Below, piece by piece: positions 33,565 to 41,828 of a stretch of 64,000 nucleotides of DNA (positions are counted from its first letter, which is position 1; every line of letters begins with the position of its first letter). The notes beneath the pieces are model-generated. The model did no database searches. It was not told where the DNA came from and saw only the letters and a list, made by a program, of their open reading frames with translations. The stretch covers positions 353,726 to 417,725 of the forward strand of contig NZ_QOIN01000043.1 of assembly GCF_003323715.1 (NCBI RefSeq), given 5' to 3'. Origin of the DNA: Streptomyces diacarni (lineage in GTDB: Bacteria > Actinomycetota > Actinomycetes > Streptomycetales > Streptomycetaceae). A program made the position numbers and the translations under genes.

Positions 33565-34682
33565 CGACCGCCGTCGGCAGCCTGCTGGCGACCCTGCCAG
33601 GTGACCGCTACACCGATCCGGGAAACTTCCGGCGCGAGCAGGAACGCATCTTCGAGACCGGGTGGTTCTGCGCGGTCCGTTCGGCCGATCTCGACAAGCC
33701 CGGCGCCTACCGCACCGTCCAGGTGGGCCGCGAGAGTGTGCTGGTCACCCGCAACCGGCGCGGAGACCTGCGGGCCTTCCTCAACGTGTGCCGCCACCGC
33801 GGTGCCCGGCTGTGCACCCAGCAGGCGGGCGAGGTGCGGCGCAGCCTGCAATGCCCGTACCACGCCTGGACGTACGACCTGGACGGCAAGCTCACGGCCG
33901 CCCCCAACCTGACCCGGATGCCGGACGTGGACCGCGGCTCCTTGGGGCTGCACACCGTGGCGCTGCGGGAGTGGCTGGGGTACGCGTGGGTGTGTCTGGC
34001 CGCCGAGCCGCCGTCGTTCGAGGAGACGGTGATGGCCGACGTCGCCGACCGGCTGGGTGGCGGCGACGTCATCGGGCACTACGCGATCGAGTCGCTGGCG
34101 CTGGGCAGGCGGCACACCTACGACGTGGCGGCCAACTGGAAACTGATCGTCGAGAATTTCATGGAGTGCTACCACTGCGCCACCATCCACCCCGAACTGA
34201 CCGAGGTGCTGCCGGAGTTCGCCGACGGGCTCGCCGCGCAGTACTTCGTGGGCCACGGACCCGAGTTCGCCGCCGAGGCACAGGGGTTCACGGTGGACGG
34301 GAGCGCCGGGTTCGCGCGGCTGCCCGGCGTGCCCGACGCCCACGACCGCCGCTACTACGCGGTCACCGTACGCCCGCAGGTCTTCGTCAACCTGGTGCCC
34401 GACCACGTCATCTGGCATCGGATGTTTCCGCTGGCCGAGGACCGCACCGTCGTGGAGTGCGACTGGCTCTACGCGCCCGAGGTCGTGGCGGCGGGCACCG
34501 ACCTGGACCGCTCGGTGGAGCTCTTCCACCGCGTCAACGTCCAGGACTTCGACGCCTGCGAGCGCACCCAGCCCGCCATGTCCTCCCGCGCCTACCGCGA
34601 CGGCGGCGTGCTGGTCCCCAGCGAGCATCACATCGGGGAGTTCCACGACTGGGTGACGGGACGGGTGGAGGGGCCCGGCTGA
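33561..34682 (+). CDS. GbcA-like Rieske oxygenase (glycine betaine demethylase, large subunit)
   Basis: 373 residues, ATG overlapping the sarcosine oxidase stop. The Rieske cluster is bound by Cys77/His79 (CRHRGARLC) and Cys98/His101 (CPYHAW). The mononuclear iron site is NWKLIVENFMECYHCATIH with His205 and His210. The C-terminal QDFDACERTQPAM is typical of choline monooxygenase/GbcA enzymes. It should oxidise one N-methyl of glycine betaine, giving dimethylglycine and formaldehyde. Electrons probably come from the Rieske ferredoxin and reductase encoded at 25878-27415. A stachydrine or carnitine demethylase is the main alternative, less likely given the neighbours. Confidence 0.85.
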   Translation: MTTAVGSLLATLPGDRYTDPGNFRREQERIFETGWFCAVRSADLDKPGAYRTVQVGRESVLVTRNRRGDLRAFLNVCRHRGARLCTQQAGEVRRSLQCPYHAWTYDLDGKLTAAPNLTRMPDVDRGSLGLHTVALREWLGYAWVCLAAEPPSFEETVMADVADRLGGGDVIGHYAIESLALGRRHTYDVAANWKLIVENFMECYHCATIHPELTEVLPEFADGLAAQYFVGHGPEFAAEAQGFTVDGSAGFARLPGVPDAHDRRYYAVTVRPQVFVNLVPDHVIWHRMFPLAEDRTVVECDWLYAPEVVAAGTDLDRSVELFHRVNVQDFDACERTQPAMSSRAYRDGGVLVPSEHHIGEFHDWVTGRVEGPG

Positions 34683-34696
34683 GCGGCACGAGTGGT

Positions 34697-34742
34697 GGGC
34701 CGGCGACCGGGGCGGGGAACGCACCGCCCGGGCCGCCGGCCC
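34697..34742. terminator. Bidirectional terminator between betaine operon and GH84 gene
   Basis: Two 19-base arms (34697-34715 and 34724-34742) pair at 17 positions around an eight-base loop. It sits between the stops of two convergent genes. Confidence 0.7.
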
Positions 34743-34763
34743 GGTCTTCACGCCACCGCCGCC

Positions 34764-36755
34764 TCAGCCGTCCTGCTGGTCGCGGACGCCGGTCAGGAAG
34801 TCCGCGAGGTAGGGGTCGCCGATCTTGACCGGGCCGACCTGATGGTGTTCGTCGGGGTCGACGGTGATTTCGGAGGCCTTCTTCGCCGCCTCGTCCATGG
34901 CCGTGCGGGCGGCCCTGGCCGCCTCGTCGTCGCCGTCGCGCAGCGCGGTCAGTACCCGCAGGCCCTGCCCCATGGCCTCGCCCCACAGCTCGGTGGCGTC
35001 CAGCCAGCGGTCGGCGTCGTGCAGGAAGTAGCGGTCCCGCACGCCGTCGCGGATGCGGGCGGGCGCGCGGCGGATGTCGTCGGCGACGGGCCGCAGTTCA
35101 CGGACGGCGGCTGCCGGGTCGTCGGCGTAGCGCTCCCAGAAGCCGTCGAGCCGGGCGGCCAGCTTCGGCGCCTGCGGCTGCCAGGGTTCCTCACCGAAGG
35201 TGGGGGCCATGTGGTTGAGGTCCACGAAGGTGCGGACCGCCGCGGTGGTGCGCGCGTCCCCGCCTGCCAGGTAGGCGGCGGCCCGCGCACCGGAGCGGTC
35301 GCGGTCGTAGCCGCGGTCGTTCCAGGAGAAGTCCGACATCGTGAAGACGGCGAGCTTGCTGGCCCCGGCCTGGTTCATGGGGTTGGAGACCAGCCCGCTG
35401 GTGTGCTCCGAGAGGCCCGCGTCACGCTTGTCGTACGGGGCCAGCAGCAGCCTGCCCTTGGTCCGCTCGAAGTCGTTGACCGGGTAGTTGTCCCAGACGA
35501 ACACCTTGCGCCCGAACAGCTCGGACGCCTTCTCGGCCTGCTCGTTGGTGATCTCGGGCGGCACCACGTCGGTGCCGGTCCACATCACCTCCACGTCGGC
35601 GTCCAGCTGCTCGCGCAGCGTCTTCTTGTACGCCGTCTCGGTCAGGTCGCCGTACTCGGTGGGCACCGTCTGGAGGGGCCTGGTGCCCTCGTGGTCGGCC
35701 AGGAAGCCGCGCTGCACGGTGTTGAGGAGGTCGGCCTGCGCCTCGGCGGCCGGAGCACGGCCGGGTGCGCCGTACTTCTCCTCGTCGCCGTCGCAGTTCC
35801 ACTTCGTGTAGTTGATGTCGTCCAGCGGGACGGAGAAGTCGCGCACGCCCAGGTCGTAGAGCGACTGGAGCTTCGCCTCCAGGGCCTTGACGTCCTCGGG
35901 GTCCGAGTAGCAGATCGAGGCGCCGGGCGAGACGGCGAACGTGAAGCGGACGTGGTGGGCGCGGGCGGCCTCCACCAGTTCGCCCAACTCCGCGAGCTTG
36001 TCCTGCGGATAGGGCTCGCGCCACTTCTCCCGGTGGTAGGGGTCGTCCTTGGGCGCGTACACATAGGTGTTCGCCTTCGTGTCGCCCAGGAACCGCACGT
36101 GGTCCAGGCGTTCGGCCTGGGTCCAGGGCGGCCCGTAGAACCCCTCGATGGTGCCCCGCAGCGGCATCGAGGGGTGGTCGCTGATGGCGGCGCCCGCGAT
36201 GCGGCGCGGGCCGTGGCGCTCGGTGATCAACTGCCGGAGCGTCTGCACCGCGTAGAACTGCCCGGCCGCGTCCGTGCCGCCCAGCGCGACGGTGCCGCCG
36301 TGGCCCTTGCCCGCCTTGGAGACCCGCAGCGCGTACCCCTCGGCGTGGTCGGGCGCCGAGGTGCCGCGCAGTGCCTCGGCGATGTCGTCCCGGGTCGCCT
36401 CGCCCAGCAGAACCGTCAGCCGGGCGTGCCCCGAGGGCTTGTCGCGGACCTCGGGCGCGCGGACGCCGCTCGCTTCGAGTACGTCGGTGAGCAGGTCGCG
36501 CGCGGCGGCGTCGGTGTGGTCACCGACGACGATCTCGGCGGTGCGGGGGACGCGGACGTCGCCGCCCGCGCGTTCGGCGTGCTGCGGGGTGGGCGAGACG
36601 GTGGGCAGCGCGGCGTCGGCACCGCGGCCCGCTCCCTTGCCTGCCTGTCCGCCGTCCGGTCCACCGGCGGCGGAGGCCACCGCCGGGACCCCTGCGGCGA
36701 GCAGGGCCAGACCGAGGGCGAGGACTCTGGTGCGGACTCCGTCAGCGGCGGACAT
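34764..36755 (-). CDS. Secreted GH84 beta-N-acetylglucosaminidase
   Basis: 663 residues. ATG 36755 has GGAGG upstream and opens a signal peptide (VRTRVLALGLALLAAGVPAV, cleavage near ASAA). A GH20b-like N-terminal domain precedes the catalytic barrel, which starts at RGTIEGFYGPPWTQAERLDH, the G-F-Y-G signature of GH84. FSVPLDDINYTKWN holds the Asp pair (about residues 311-312) that works by substrate-assisted catalysis. A helical C-terminal domain follows. It cuts N-acetylglucosamine from extracellular glycans. The dre site 63 bases upstream places it under DasR. Confidence 0.92.
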   Translation of the reverse strand: MSAADGVRTRVLALGLALLAAGVPAVASAAGGPDGGQAGKGAGRGADAALPTVSPTPQHAERAGGDVRVPRTAEIVVGDHTDAAARDLLTDVLEASGVRAPEVRDKPSGHARLTVLLGEATRDDIAEALRGTSAPDHAEGYALRVSKAGKGHGGTVALGGTDAAGQFYAVQTLRQLITERHGPRRIAGAAISDHPSMPLRGTIEGFYGPPWTQAERLDHVRFLGDTKANTYVYAPKDDPYHREKWREPYPQDKLAELGELVEAARAHHVRFTFAVSPGASICYSDPEDVKALEAKLQSLYDLGVRDFSVPLDDINYTKWNCDGDEEKYGAPGRAPAAEAQADLLNTVQRGFLADHEGTRPLQTVPTEYGDLTETAYKKTLREQLDADVEVMWTGTDVVPPEITNEQAEKASELFGRKVFVWDNYPVNDFERTKGRLLLAPYDKRDAGLSEHTSGLVSNPMNQAGASKLAVFTMSDFSWNDRGYDRDRSGARAAAYLAGGDARTTAAVRTFVDLNHMAPTFGEEPWQPQAPKLAARLDGFWERYADDPAAAVRELRPVADDIRRAPARIRDGVRDRYFLHDADRWLDATELWGEAMGQGLRVLTALRDGDDEAARAARTAMDEAAKKASEITVDPDEHHQVGPVKIGDPYLADFLTGVRDQQDG

Positions 36756-36817
36756 GCGGCCTCCGTGAGGTACGGGTGCGTGGGCGGCGTACGCTGATTG
36801 ATCGGATGTCAGCTTCG

Positions 36818-36833
36818 AGTGGTCTGGTCCACT
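36818..36833. promoter_or_regulatory. DasR-responsive element (dre)
   Basis: AGTGGTCTGGTCCACT differs from the dre consensus A-C/G-TGGTCTAGACCA-G/C-T at only two central bases, with symmetric outer arms. It lies 63 bases before the GH84 start, where DasR would block transcription until glucosamine-6-phosphate rises. The divergent HAD gene starts 159 bases on the other side. Confidence 0.8.
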
Positions 36834-36991
36834 CGTCAAGACGGTGGGCTCTTTCTCGGCACTTTTTCTCCGCGGTTTCTCCGCCCGCCATCCGGCCCGG
36901 AGCTCGGTCCGCGCCCGGCCCGCACCGAGAGGTCGGACCTCCGGTCGGCCCGCTGGAGGCAGCCGGGGCACGGTGTGATGGGGTGGGCCGC

Positions 36992-37663
36992 ATGAACGCC
37001 CCCCTCGGCCCCTCCCCCGCCCAGGCCCTCGCGGCAGCACGGCTGGTCGTCTTCGACTGCGACGGCGTACTGGTCGACACCGAGCGGATCGGGCCCGAGG
37101 TGGTGGCCGCCATGGCGACCGAGGCGGGCTGGCCGCTCACCCCGCAAGACGTACTGGAGCGGTTCCTGGGCACTCCGGAGCCGTACCTCCTCGCGCAGGT
37201 ACGCGCCCACGCGAGGGTGCCCGTGGACGACAGCTGGCTGGTGGACTACCGCGCCCGGGTCGCGGCCGCGTTCGACGCGGCCCCGCACACGATGCCCGGC
37301 GTCCGCGACGTCCTGGACTCCCTCGAAGAGCGTGGCACCCCCTACTGCGTGGCCTCCAGCGGAAGCCACTCCCGCATCCGCCACTCGCTGACGGCCACCG
37401 GGCTGTGGGACCGCTTCGCGGGGCGCGTCTTCAGCGCCGAGGACGTGGCCGCGGGCAAGCCCGCGCCGGACGTGTTCCTGCACGCGGCGGCGGAGTGCGG
37501 GGTGCCGGCGGCACAGTGCCTGGTCGTCGAGGACAGCCCCGCCGGGGTGCAGGCCGCGCGGGCGGCCCGGATGCCCGTCCTCGGCTACACGGGCGGCCCC
37601 ACCCCCGCGGAGTGGCTGGCCCCCGCCCCCACCATCTCCGACCTGCGAGACCTCCTGACCTAG
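36992..37663 (+). CDS. HAD-family phosphatase (beta-phosphoglucomutase-like)
   Basis: 223 residues. HAD motif I is VFDCDGVLVDTE (Asp nucleophile), motif II VASSGSHSRIRHSL, motif III Lys in AAGKPAPDVFLHAA and motif IV VVEDSPAGVQAARAA. The helical cap between motifs I and II is the beta-PGM/Gph subtype. It removes or moves phosphate on a sugar phosphate. It is divergent from the GH84 gene across the dre site and could share DasR control, for example by working on an amino-sugar phosphate; that is inference. Confidence 0.88.
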   Translation: MNAPLGPSPAQALAAARLVVFDCDGVLVDTERIGPEVVAAMATEAGWPLTPQDVLERFLGTPEPYLLAQVRAHARVPVDDSWLVDYRARVAAAFDAAPHTMPGVRDVLDSLEERGTPYCVASSGSHSRIRHSLTATGLWDRFAGRVFSAEDVAAGKPAPDVFLHAAAECGVPAAQCLVVEDSPAGVQAARAARMPVLGYTGGPTPAEWLAPAPTISDLRDLLT

Positions 37664-37749
37664 GTGTACTGCCCCGGTGCGTTGTCGACGGTCGCGGGAA
37701 GGGTGCCGGGCTTGCTCCGCGTTTCGCTGCGCAGGGGGGCAGGTGGTGC

Positions 37750-38673
37750 TCAGTCGGGCCACTGCCACGACATACCGTGCACGCCGACCGGGCAGGGCAT
37801 GACAAGCGTGTGGGCGCTGTGAGACGGGTCGAGCATGAGTGGTCGGGCCCGTGATTTCGTCGCGTCGGCCTTTTCCCGGAAGTAACTGTGGCAGGTGAGC
37901 GGTGCGGCCTCCGCGTCGAAGTAGACGTGCAGCAGATATCCGCGCAGATTGACGCGTGTGCGGCGCTCGTGGCAGACGGCCGCTTCACCTTTCGGGTCGA
38001 ATATGACGTCGTAGTGCACCGCCGCTGTCTCGTTCTTGCGCAGCCGACGGCCGAAAGACACGTCGACGACCACGGTCTTCCAAGCCGGCTGGAAATCCAA
38101 TCCGCGCAGCACTCCGGAATGCATGACGATGTCGACGGAAGCGGGAGCTTCATCAAGGCAGTGGAGATCACTCAACCGCGTCACGCCGTCCCTGTTGGCA
38201 CGCGCCACCTGGTAAACGGACTGACAATACATGCGGCGATCGCGGTTCACCCGTACCGACTCATGTACGAACTGCCGAGTGATGTGCTCGCTGTGGGCGG
38301 CGTCCTCCCGGCCCAACGCCCGCTCGAAGAGCGAGTCCTCGCCGTAGAACTGCTCCACTCCCACCAGTTTCGGGGAGAACCGCCCGCGGGGCCGGTGAGG
38401 TCCCAGGCGGGAGCGCAGGTCGCCGGACGGCAGCAGCAGGATCTCCTCCAACGCGTCGACGGCGAGAAGGGAGGACCGTCTTTCGGGCTGACTGCGACCG
38501 CTCTGCCAGTGCCCCAGGGAAGCCAGGCTTATCCTGATGCCTTGTTCTCTCAGCCGTTCATGGATGCGCTCCAGGCTCAGCCCCCGTCGGACTACCGCTT
38601 CGCGAAAGGTTTCCGGGAACGAGGCGTCGCGCGGAACGGGGCTGCGCCGGTTCGCATGCGGGTGTTCGGCCAA
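37750..38673 (-). CDS. XRE-like helix-turn-helix protein of unknown function
   Basis: 307 residues. Residues 18-95 look like an XRE-type DNA-binding domain (TFREAVVRRGLSLERIHERL, then ISLASLGHWQSGRSQPERRS). The remaining 210 residues (e.g. FYGEDSLFERALGREDAAHS and VVVDVSFGRRLRKNETAAVH) form a mostly beta domain that I do not recognise. Base use is somewhat less GC-rich than neighbours. No ribosome binding site stands out at the start and no neighbour is clearly a target. It resembles orphan streptomycete regulators that may sense cell-envelope or antibiotic signals, but this is a guess. Confidence 0.7.
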   Translation of the reverse strand: MAEHPHANRRSPVPRDASFPETFREAVVRRGLSLERIHERLREQGIRISLASLGHWQSGRSQPERRSSLLAVDALEEILLLPSGDLRSRLGPHRPRGRFSPKLVGVEQFYGEDSLFERALGREDAAHSEHITRQFVHESVRVNRDRRMYCQSVYQVARANRDGVTRLSDLHCLDEAPASVDIVMHSGVLRGLDFQPAWKTVVVDVSFGRRLRKNETAAVHYDVIFDPKGEAAVCHERRTRVNLRGYLLHVYFDAEAAPLTCHSYFREKADATKSRARPLMLDPSHSAHTLVMPCPVGVHGMSWQWPD

Positions 38674-38777
38674 GGGGACTTCCTACGTCGTGTGGGTTCG
38701 CCAGTGGCTGGAACCTGGTCCGACGCAGCATAAGGGGGCGGAGCAGGCACCTCCAGTGTCTGTTCCCGAGCCAGAAC

Positions 38778-38816
38778 GGGGTGGTGGCTCACCACCGTCC
38801 GGTGAGCCGCCACCCC
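38778..38816 (-). terminator. Terminator after the S1 protease gene
   Basis: GGGGTGGTGGCTCACC and GGTGAGCCGCCACCCC form a 16-base-pair stem with one T-G pair and a seven-base loop, starting 14 bases beyond the protease stop. Confidence 0.85.
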
Positions 38817-38830
38817 GCGGTCCGACGGTG

Positions 38831-40039
38831 TCAGTGGGTGTCGAGGGTCAGTTCGTAGTGCTCCAGCGTGTCGTCCAGGGGCTGGAAGTAGGACTTGGTC
38901 GAGCTGTTCAGGCCGCCGCAGCTCTGGTTCGTCGGGCCGCCGGAGGTCATCCCCTGGCCCTGGTTGCCGGAGATGTAGGCGCCACCGCTGTCGCCGCCCT
39001 CCGTGCACACGGTGGACTCTCCGAGCCCGGATACGACGGTGTCCGGCCCTCCATGCTCGTCGACGTAGGTGACGGTGACGTCGTAGGCCTCGACCTTGCC
39101 GCAGGTCCAGCCGGTCGTCTGCCCGGACTTGCACAGGTCGGCGCCCTCGGGTGCACGCTTGCTGCCCTCGACCGCGACGTTGCCGTCGGTGCTTCCCCAG
39201 GTGCCGACCTCGGTGGCTATGGAGTCCCCCTGGTCGACAGCGGCGATCCCCATGTCCACGCTGTCCCGGCCCACCTCGTAGCGCGAGTCCGTGCCCTTGG
39301 CGAAGTGGTCGCCGTCGACGGAGAGGTCCGGGAGACTGGCGAGACAGTGACCGGCCGAGACGAGGTAGTCCTTCCCCGAGGAGTCCTGGGCCCCGAACCC
39401 GACGGAGCAGACCCAGCTGCCCTGGTCGTCCGTCCACGTCATTGCGCTGCCCGGGTAGACCGTAGCCTGCGACGCGAGGGGCTCAGCGCCCTTGACCACG
39501 TGCACGGCGTCGCCGAACGACCGGGCCGTCTTCAGGAACGACCGGGCGCCGCGCGCGTCCATGTCGTTGACCTCGACGTCGACCCTGTCCGCTGACAGGT
39601 CGACAGACCAGGACGAGATGCCCTCGGGGGCCTGCTCGGCGGCCTGCTCATCCAGCTGTTCCTTGGCACTGGTCAGCGCCGCCTTGCCGTGTTCGGGAAC
39701 CCGGGCGTGCAAACCCGCCTTCTCGATCTGTGACGCCGCGCGATCATCAGGCGCGTTCACGACGAGGTTTCCCGACGCGTCGAAGAACGCTCCGTCCGTC
39801 CGCGTCTTTCCCTCCTCGACCACATCGGCAAGCTGGTCTTCCTGTGCCGCTTGGTGGTCCAAACGGTCGGCGGCAGCCTTCTCGCTGACGTGCAGGCTGT
39901 CTGCCAGTGCCGCGACCATCTGCGGCTGGTAACGCGGTGTCGCGGGAGAGGAGTTCTGGGCCTGCGCGACGCCCGCAGCGGGCACCGCAAGCAGGGCAAC
40001 CGCGATGGCGGCGACGAGAGACGTGCGGGATTTTCTCAT
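38831..40039 (-). CDS. Secreted S1 serine protease of the streptogrisin family
   Basis: 402 residues. ATG 40039 follows AAAGGA by six bases and begins a Sec signal peptide (MRKSRTSLVAAIAVALLAVP, cut near AQA). A pro-region of about 150 residues of the alpha-lytic protease type comes next (YQPQMVAALADSLHVSEKAA). The mature domain has LVSAGHCLAS (His, about 228), VDMGIAAVD (Asp, about 261) and EGGDSGGAYIS (Ser, about 350), with paired Cys as in streptogrisins. It is an extracellular protease folded with help of its pro-domain. The leader is unusually rich in dyads. Confidence 0.92.
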   Translation of the reverse strand: MRKSRTSLVAAIAVALLAVPAAGVAQAQNSSPATPRYQPQMVAALADSLHVSEKAAADRLDHQAAQEDQLADVVEEGKTRTDGAFFDASGNLVVNAPDDRAASQIEKAGLHARVPEHGKAALTSAKEQLDEQAAEQAPEGISSWSVDLSADRVDVEVNDMDARGARSFLKTARSFGDAVHVVKGAEPLASQATVYPGSAMTWTDDQGSWVCSVGFGAQDSSGKDYLVSAGHCLASLPDLSVDGDHFAKGTDSRYEVGRDSVDMGIAAVDQGDSIATEVGTWGSTDGNVAVEGSKRAPEGADLCKSGQTTGWTCGKVEAYDVTVTYVDEHGGPDTVVSGLGESTVCTEGGDSGGAYISGNQGQGMTSGGPTNQSCGGLNSSTKSYFQPLDDTLEHYELTLDTH

Positions 40040-40142
40040 TCCTTGTCCTTTCTCGGGGAGGGGGCAGCCCGGCGCTTTTCCGCGCATACGGATCGCGGGG
40101 GTACCGCGAACGCAAGCAGGAATGCCGGGACATGAAAAGCCA

Positions 40143-40309
40143 TCGGGAAAGGGGGGGTGGCTTCCCGAGTGCAACCGCATGCTGGCCCACGCAACACCGA
40201 GCGGACAAGGGGTGGTTACCGCTGCCTTTTCTACACTTGTTGCGGATTCTGTAGAAAGCCTGCCGGCACGGGTTACCGACGGATGCCGGCGTCAGGCACG
40301 GTGGCATCC
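40143..40309 (-). promoter_or_regulatory. Three inverted repeats upstream of the protease gene
   Basis: TCGGGAA-N12-TTCCCGA (40143-40168), TTTCTACA-N14-TGTAGAAA (40228-40257) and GGATGCC-N15-GGCATCC (40281-40309) are perfect arms in the 270 bases before the protease. They may be operator sites or RNA hairpins; which cannot be told. Confidence 0.5.
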
Positions 40310-40361
40310 TCGCCGTAAGGGGATCGCGGAAAAGAATCGTCGTGCCAGCGCACGATGGCAG

Positions 40362-40395
40362 GGGCCGGGAGGTGGCGCTCGCCACCTCCCGGCCC
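40362..40395. terminator. Perfect 16-bp hairpin
   Basis: GGGCCGGGAGGTGGCG and CGCCACCTCCCGGCCC stand two bases apart, a near-perfect palindrome that would stop transcription from either side. It separates the FadR gene from the protease gene. Confidence 0.75.
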
Positions 40396-40593
40396 ATGAA
40401 TCCTCAGTCGCGACGTCGTGGCCCGGGCGACCTGTTGACGGTCGGTGGCCGAGCGCCCCGCTTCAAGACGCCGTCGCGTCGCGAGCGCCCGAGTCGGCGT
40501 CGGGTCGTTGTCCGTTACCTGTCCACGACCCCGGGGTGGCTTCCGACCCGGGCAGCGGAGAGGGCCGTGGCGCCCGGCACGTGAGCCTGTGCC

Positions 40594-40634
40594 GGCAAGC
40601 CCGCCGCCCCGGAGGGCGGCCATGACAGCTTGCC
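40594..40634. terminator. Nested hairpin
   Basis: GGCAAGC (40594-40600) pairs with GCTTGCC (40628-40634), and inside it GCCGCCC-CGGA-GGGCGGC (40603-40620) forms a seven-pair stem. It may terminate the FadR regulator transcript about 180 bases past its stop. Confidence 0.55.
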
Positions 40635-40693
40635 GGGCAGTTGGCTTCGCTCCCCCGGCTGCCTCGGACGTTCAGCGCGTCATGGCCCCCGGC

Positions 40694-40748
40694 CTTCGAC
40701 CGGGAGGCGCCCCCACCGGAGTCTTCGACCGGGAGGCGCCCCCACCGG
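40694..40748 (+). repeat. Tandem repeat, period 29
   Basis: A 26-base unit starting CTTCGACCGGGAGGCG occurs exactly at 40694-40719 and again at 40723-40748. Part of it (GGAGGCGCCCCCACC) resembles repeats scattered between genes in streptomycete genomes. Confidence 0.7.
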
Positions 40749-40809
40749 CCACAACCCACCCGCGGATCGCCCGCGACGAACAGGGCACCCCCTTGCCGGA
40801 GCGCACCGC

Positions 40810-41622
40810 TCATCCAGCCGGACTCTCGGGTTCCTCCTCCAGGGCCGCACGCAGGCGCGGCCGATCCTGCGGCGGGACGTGCGGGGCGTAGTGATCGTGG
40901 AGGGCCTGCCGGCCGAGCCGCGCGGCGCGGGCCCCGTCGCGGGCGCCGAGCGCGTCGAGGATCTGCCGGTGGTGGGCGACCGAACGCCGCATCGCGTCGG
41001 CCGCCTCGCCGGCGCCCTCCGCACGGACCAGCTTGCTCTCGATGGCCTCGACGACGGCGTCGTGGACGGCGCGGGCGCACAGGGCGAGCAGCGCGTTGCC
41101 GCTGGCCTCGGCCACCACGCGGTGGAACTCCCCGTCGGCCGCGCTGAAACCGCGCGGGTCCCCGGGGGCGAGCTGCGCCATCTCGTCCACCAGCCCGGTC
41201 AGCCGGCGCAGATCGTCCGCGGAGTGGAGGCGTGCCGCGAGCCGGTAGCTCTCCGCGTCCAGGAGCATCCGGAACTGGATCAGTTCGCCGAGCCCGGACA
41301 GGTGGGAGCGGGCCAGGCGGCCCAGCGCGTGGCTGAGGGTGTCGGGTGAGACGCCCAGCACCTCGGCGCCCTGCGGGTCACCGGGGCGCGAGCGGATCAG
41401 CCCCGAGGACTGGAGGACCCGCAGCGCCTCCCTGATCGTCGAGCGGCCCACGTCGAACTGGCGCATCAGTTCGCGCTCGCCGGGAAGCCGGGAGCCGGGT
41501 GGCAGGGAGCCGCCCAGGATGCGTTCCTCTATCTGTTCGGCCACCCGCTGGTAGGCCCGCACGGGCCGCACGGGCCGGAAGTCGGCCCGCGCGGTAAGCC
41601 GTTCAGGAGATTCCGCCGGCAT
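40810..41622 (-). CDS. FadR-subfamily GntR regulator
   Basis: 270 residues from ATG 41622. A winged helix (AYQRVAEQIEERILGGSLPP, then LPGERELMRQFDVGRSTIRE) at residues 20-90 is followed by an FCD effector domain (about 105-245), whose FRMLLDAESYRLAARLH, EFHRVVAEASGNALL and SVAHHRQILDAL segments place the metal/ligand His and Asp residues. It is divergent from the M20/ALDH/SDR/symporter/amidase operon and a perfect FadR-type operator lies between them. It most likely represses that operon until a carboxylate ligand appears. Confidence 0.9.
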   Translation of the reverse strand: MPAESPERLTARADFRPVRPVRAYQRVAEQIEERILGGSLPPGSRLPGERELMRQFDVGRSTIREALRVLQSSGLIRSRPGDPQGAEVLGVSPDTLSHALGRLARSHLSGLGELIQFRMLLDAESYRLAARLHSADDLRRLTGLVDEMAQLAPGDPRGFSAADGEFHRVVAEASGNALLALCARAVHDAVVEAIESKLVRAEGAGEAADAMRRSVAHHRQILDALGARDGARAARLGRQALHDHYAPHVPPQDRPRLRAALEEEPESPAG

Positions 41623-41640
41623 GTGTCCGCCCTTTCCGGT

Positions 41641-41781
41641 GTGTGTGCGGGCCCGTTCCCGCGTGTGCGTCCGGGCCGCTCCCGTGTGCGCCTGCGGGCA
41701 CGCTCCCGTGTCCGCCTGTGAGTCGCGCCCGGGTGCACGTGCGGGCCGGTCCCGTGTACGCAGACGGGACCGGCTCGTGTC
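41641..41781. repeat. Degenerate tandem repeats in the FadR gene leader
   Basis: About six diverged copies of a 22-24 base unit (roughly GTGTGCG, CGGGCC, TCCCGT) lie directly upstream of the FadR start. Each copy can form a small CGGG/CCCG hairpin. No open frame here has a plausible start. Confidence 0.6.
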
Positions 41782-41828
41782 GACCCCTTGACCGGGCCCT
41801 CGGCCCACCAGCAGAGTACGGACGATCA

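Larger units (their letters stand above)
40040..40809. other. 770-base intergenic region between protease and FadR regulator genes
   Basis: No gene can be supported; short open frames on both strands lack ribosome binding sites, domains and sensible composition. The region holds the dyads, strong hairpins and tandem repeat listed below. The 40640-40760 part looks like dispersed streptomycete intergenic repeat DNA. Confidence 0.6.

Noticed and set aside
40273..40623. Minus-strand frame of 116 codons in the intergenic region
   Set aside because: No ribosome binding site, no recognisable fold and it crosses two strong hairpins.
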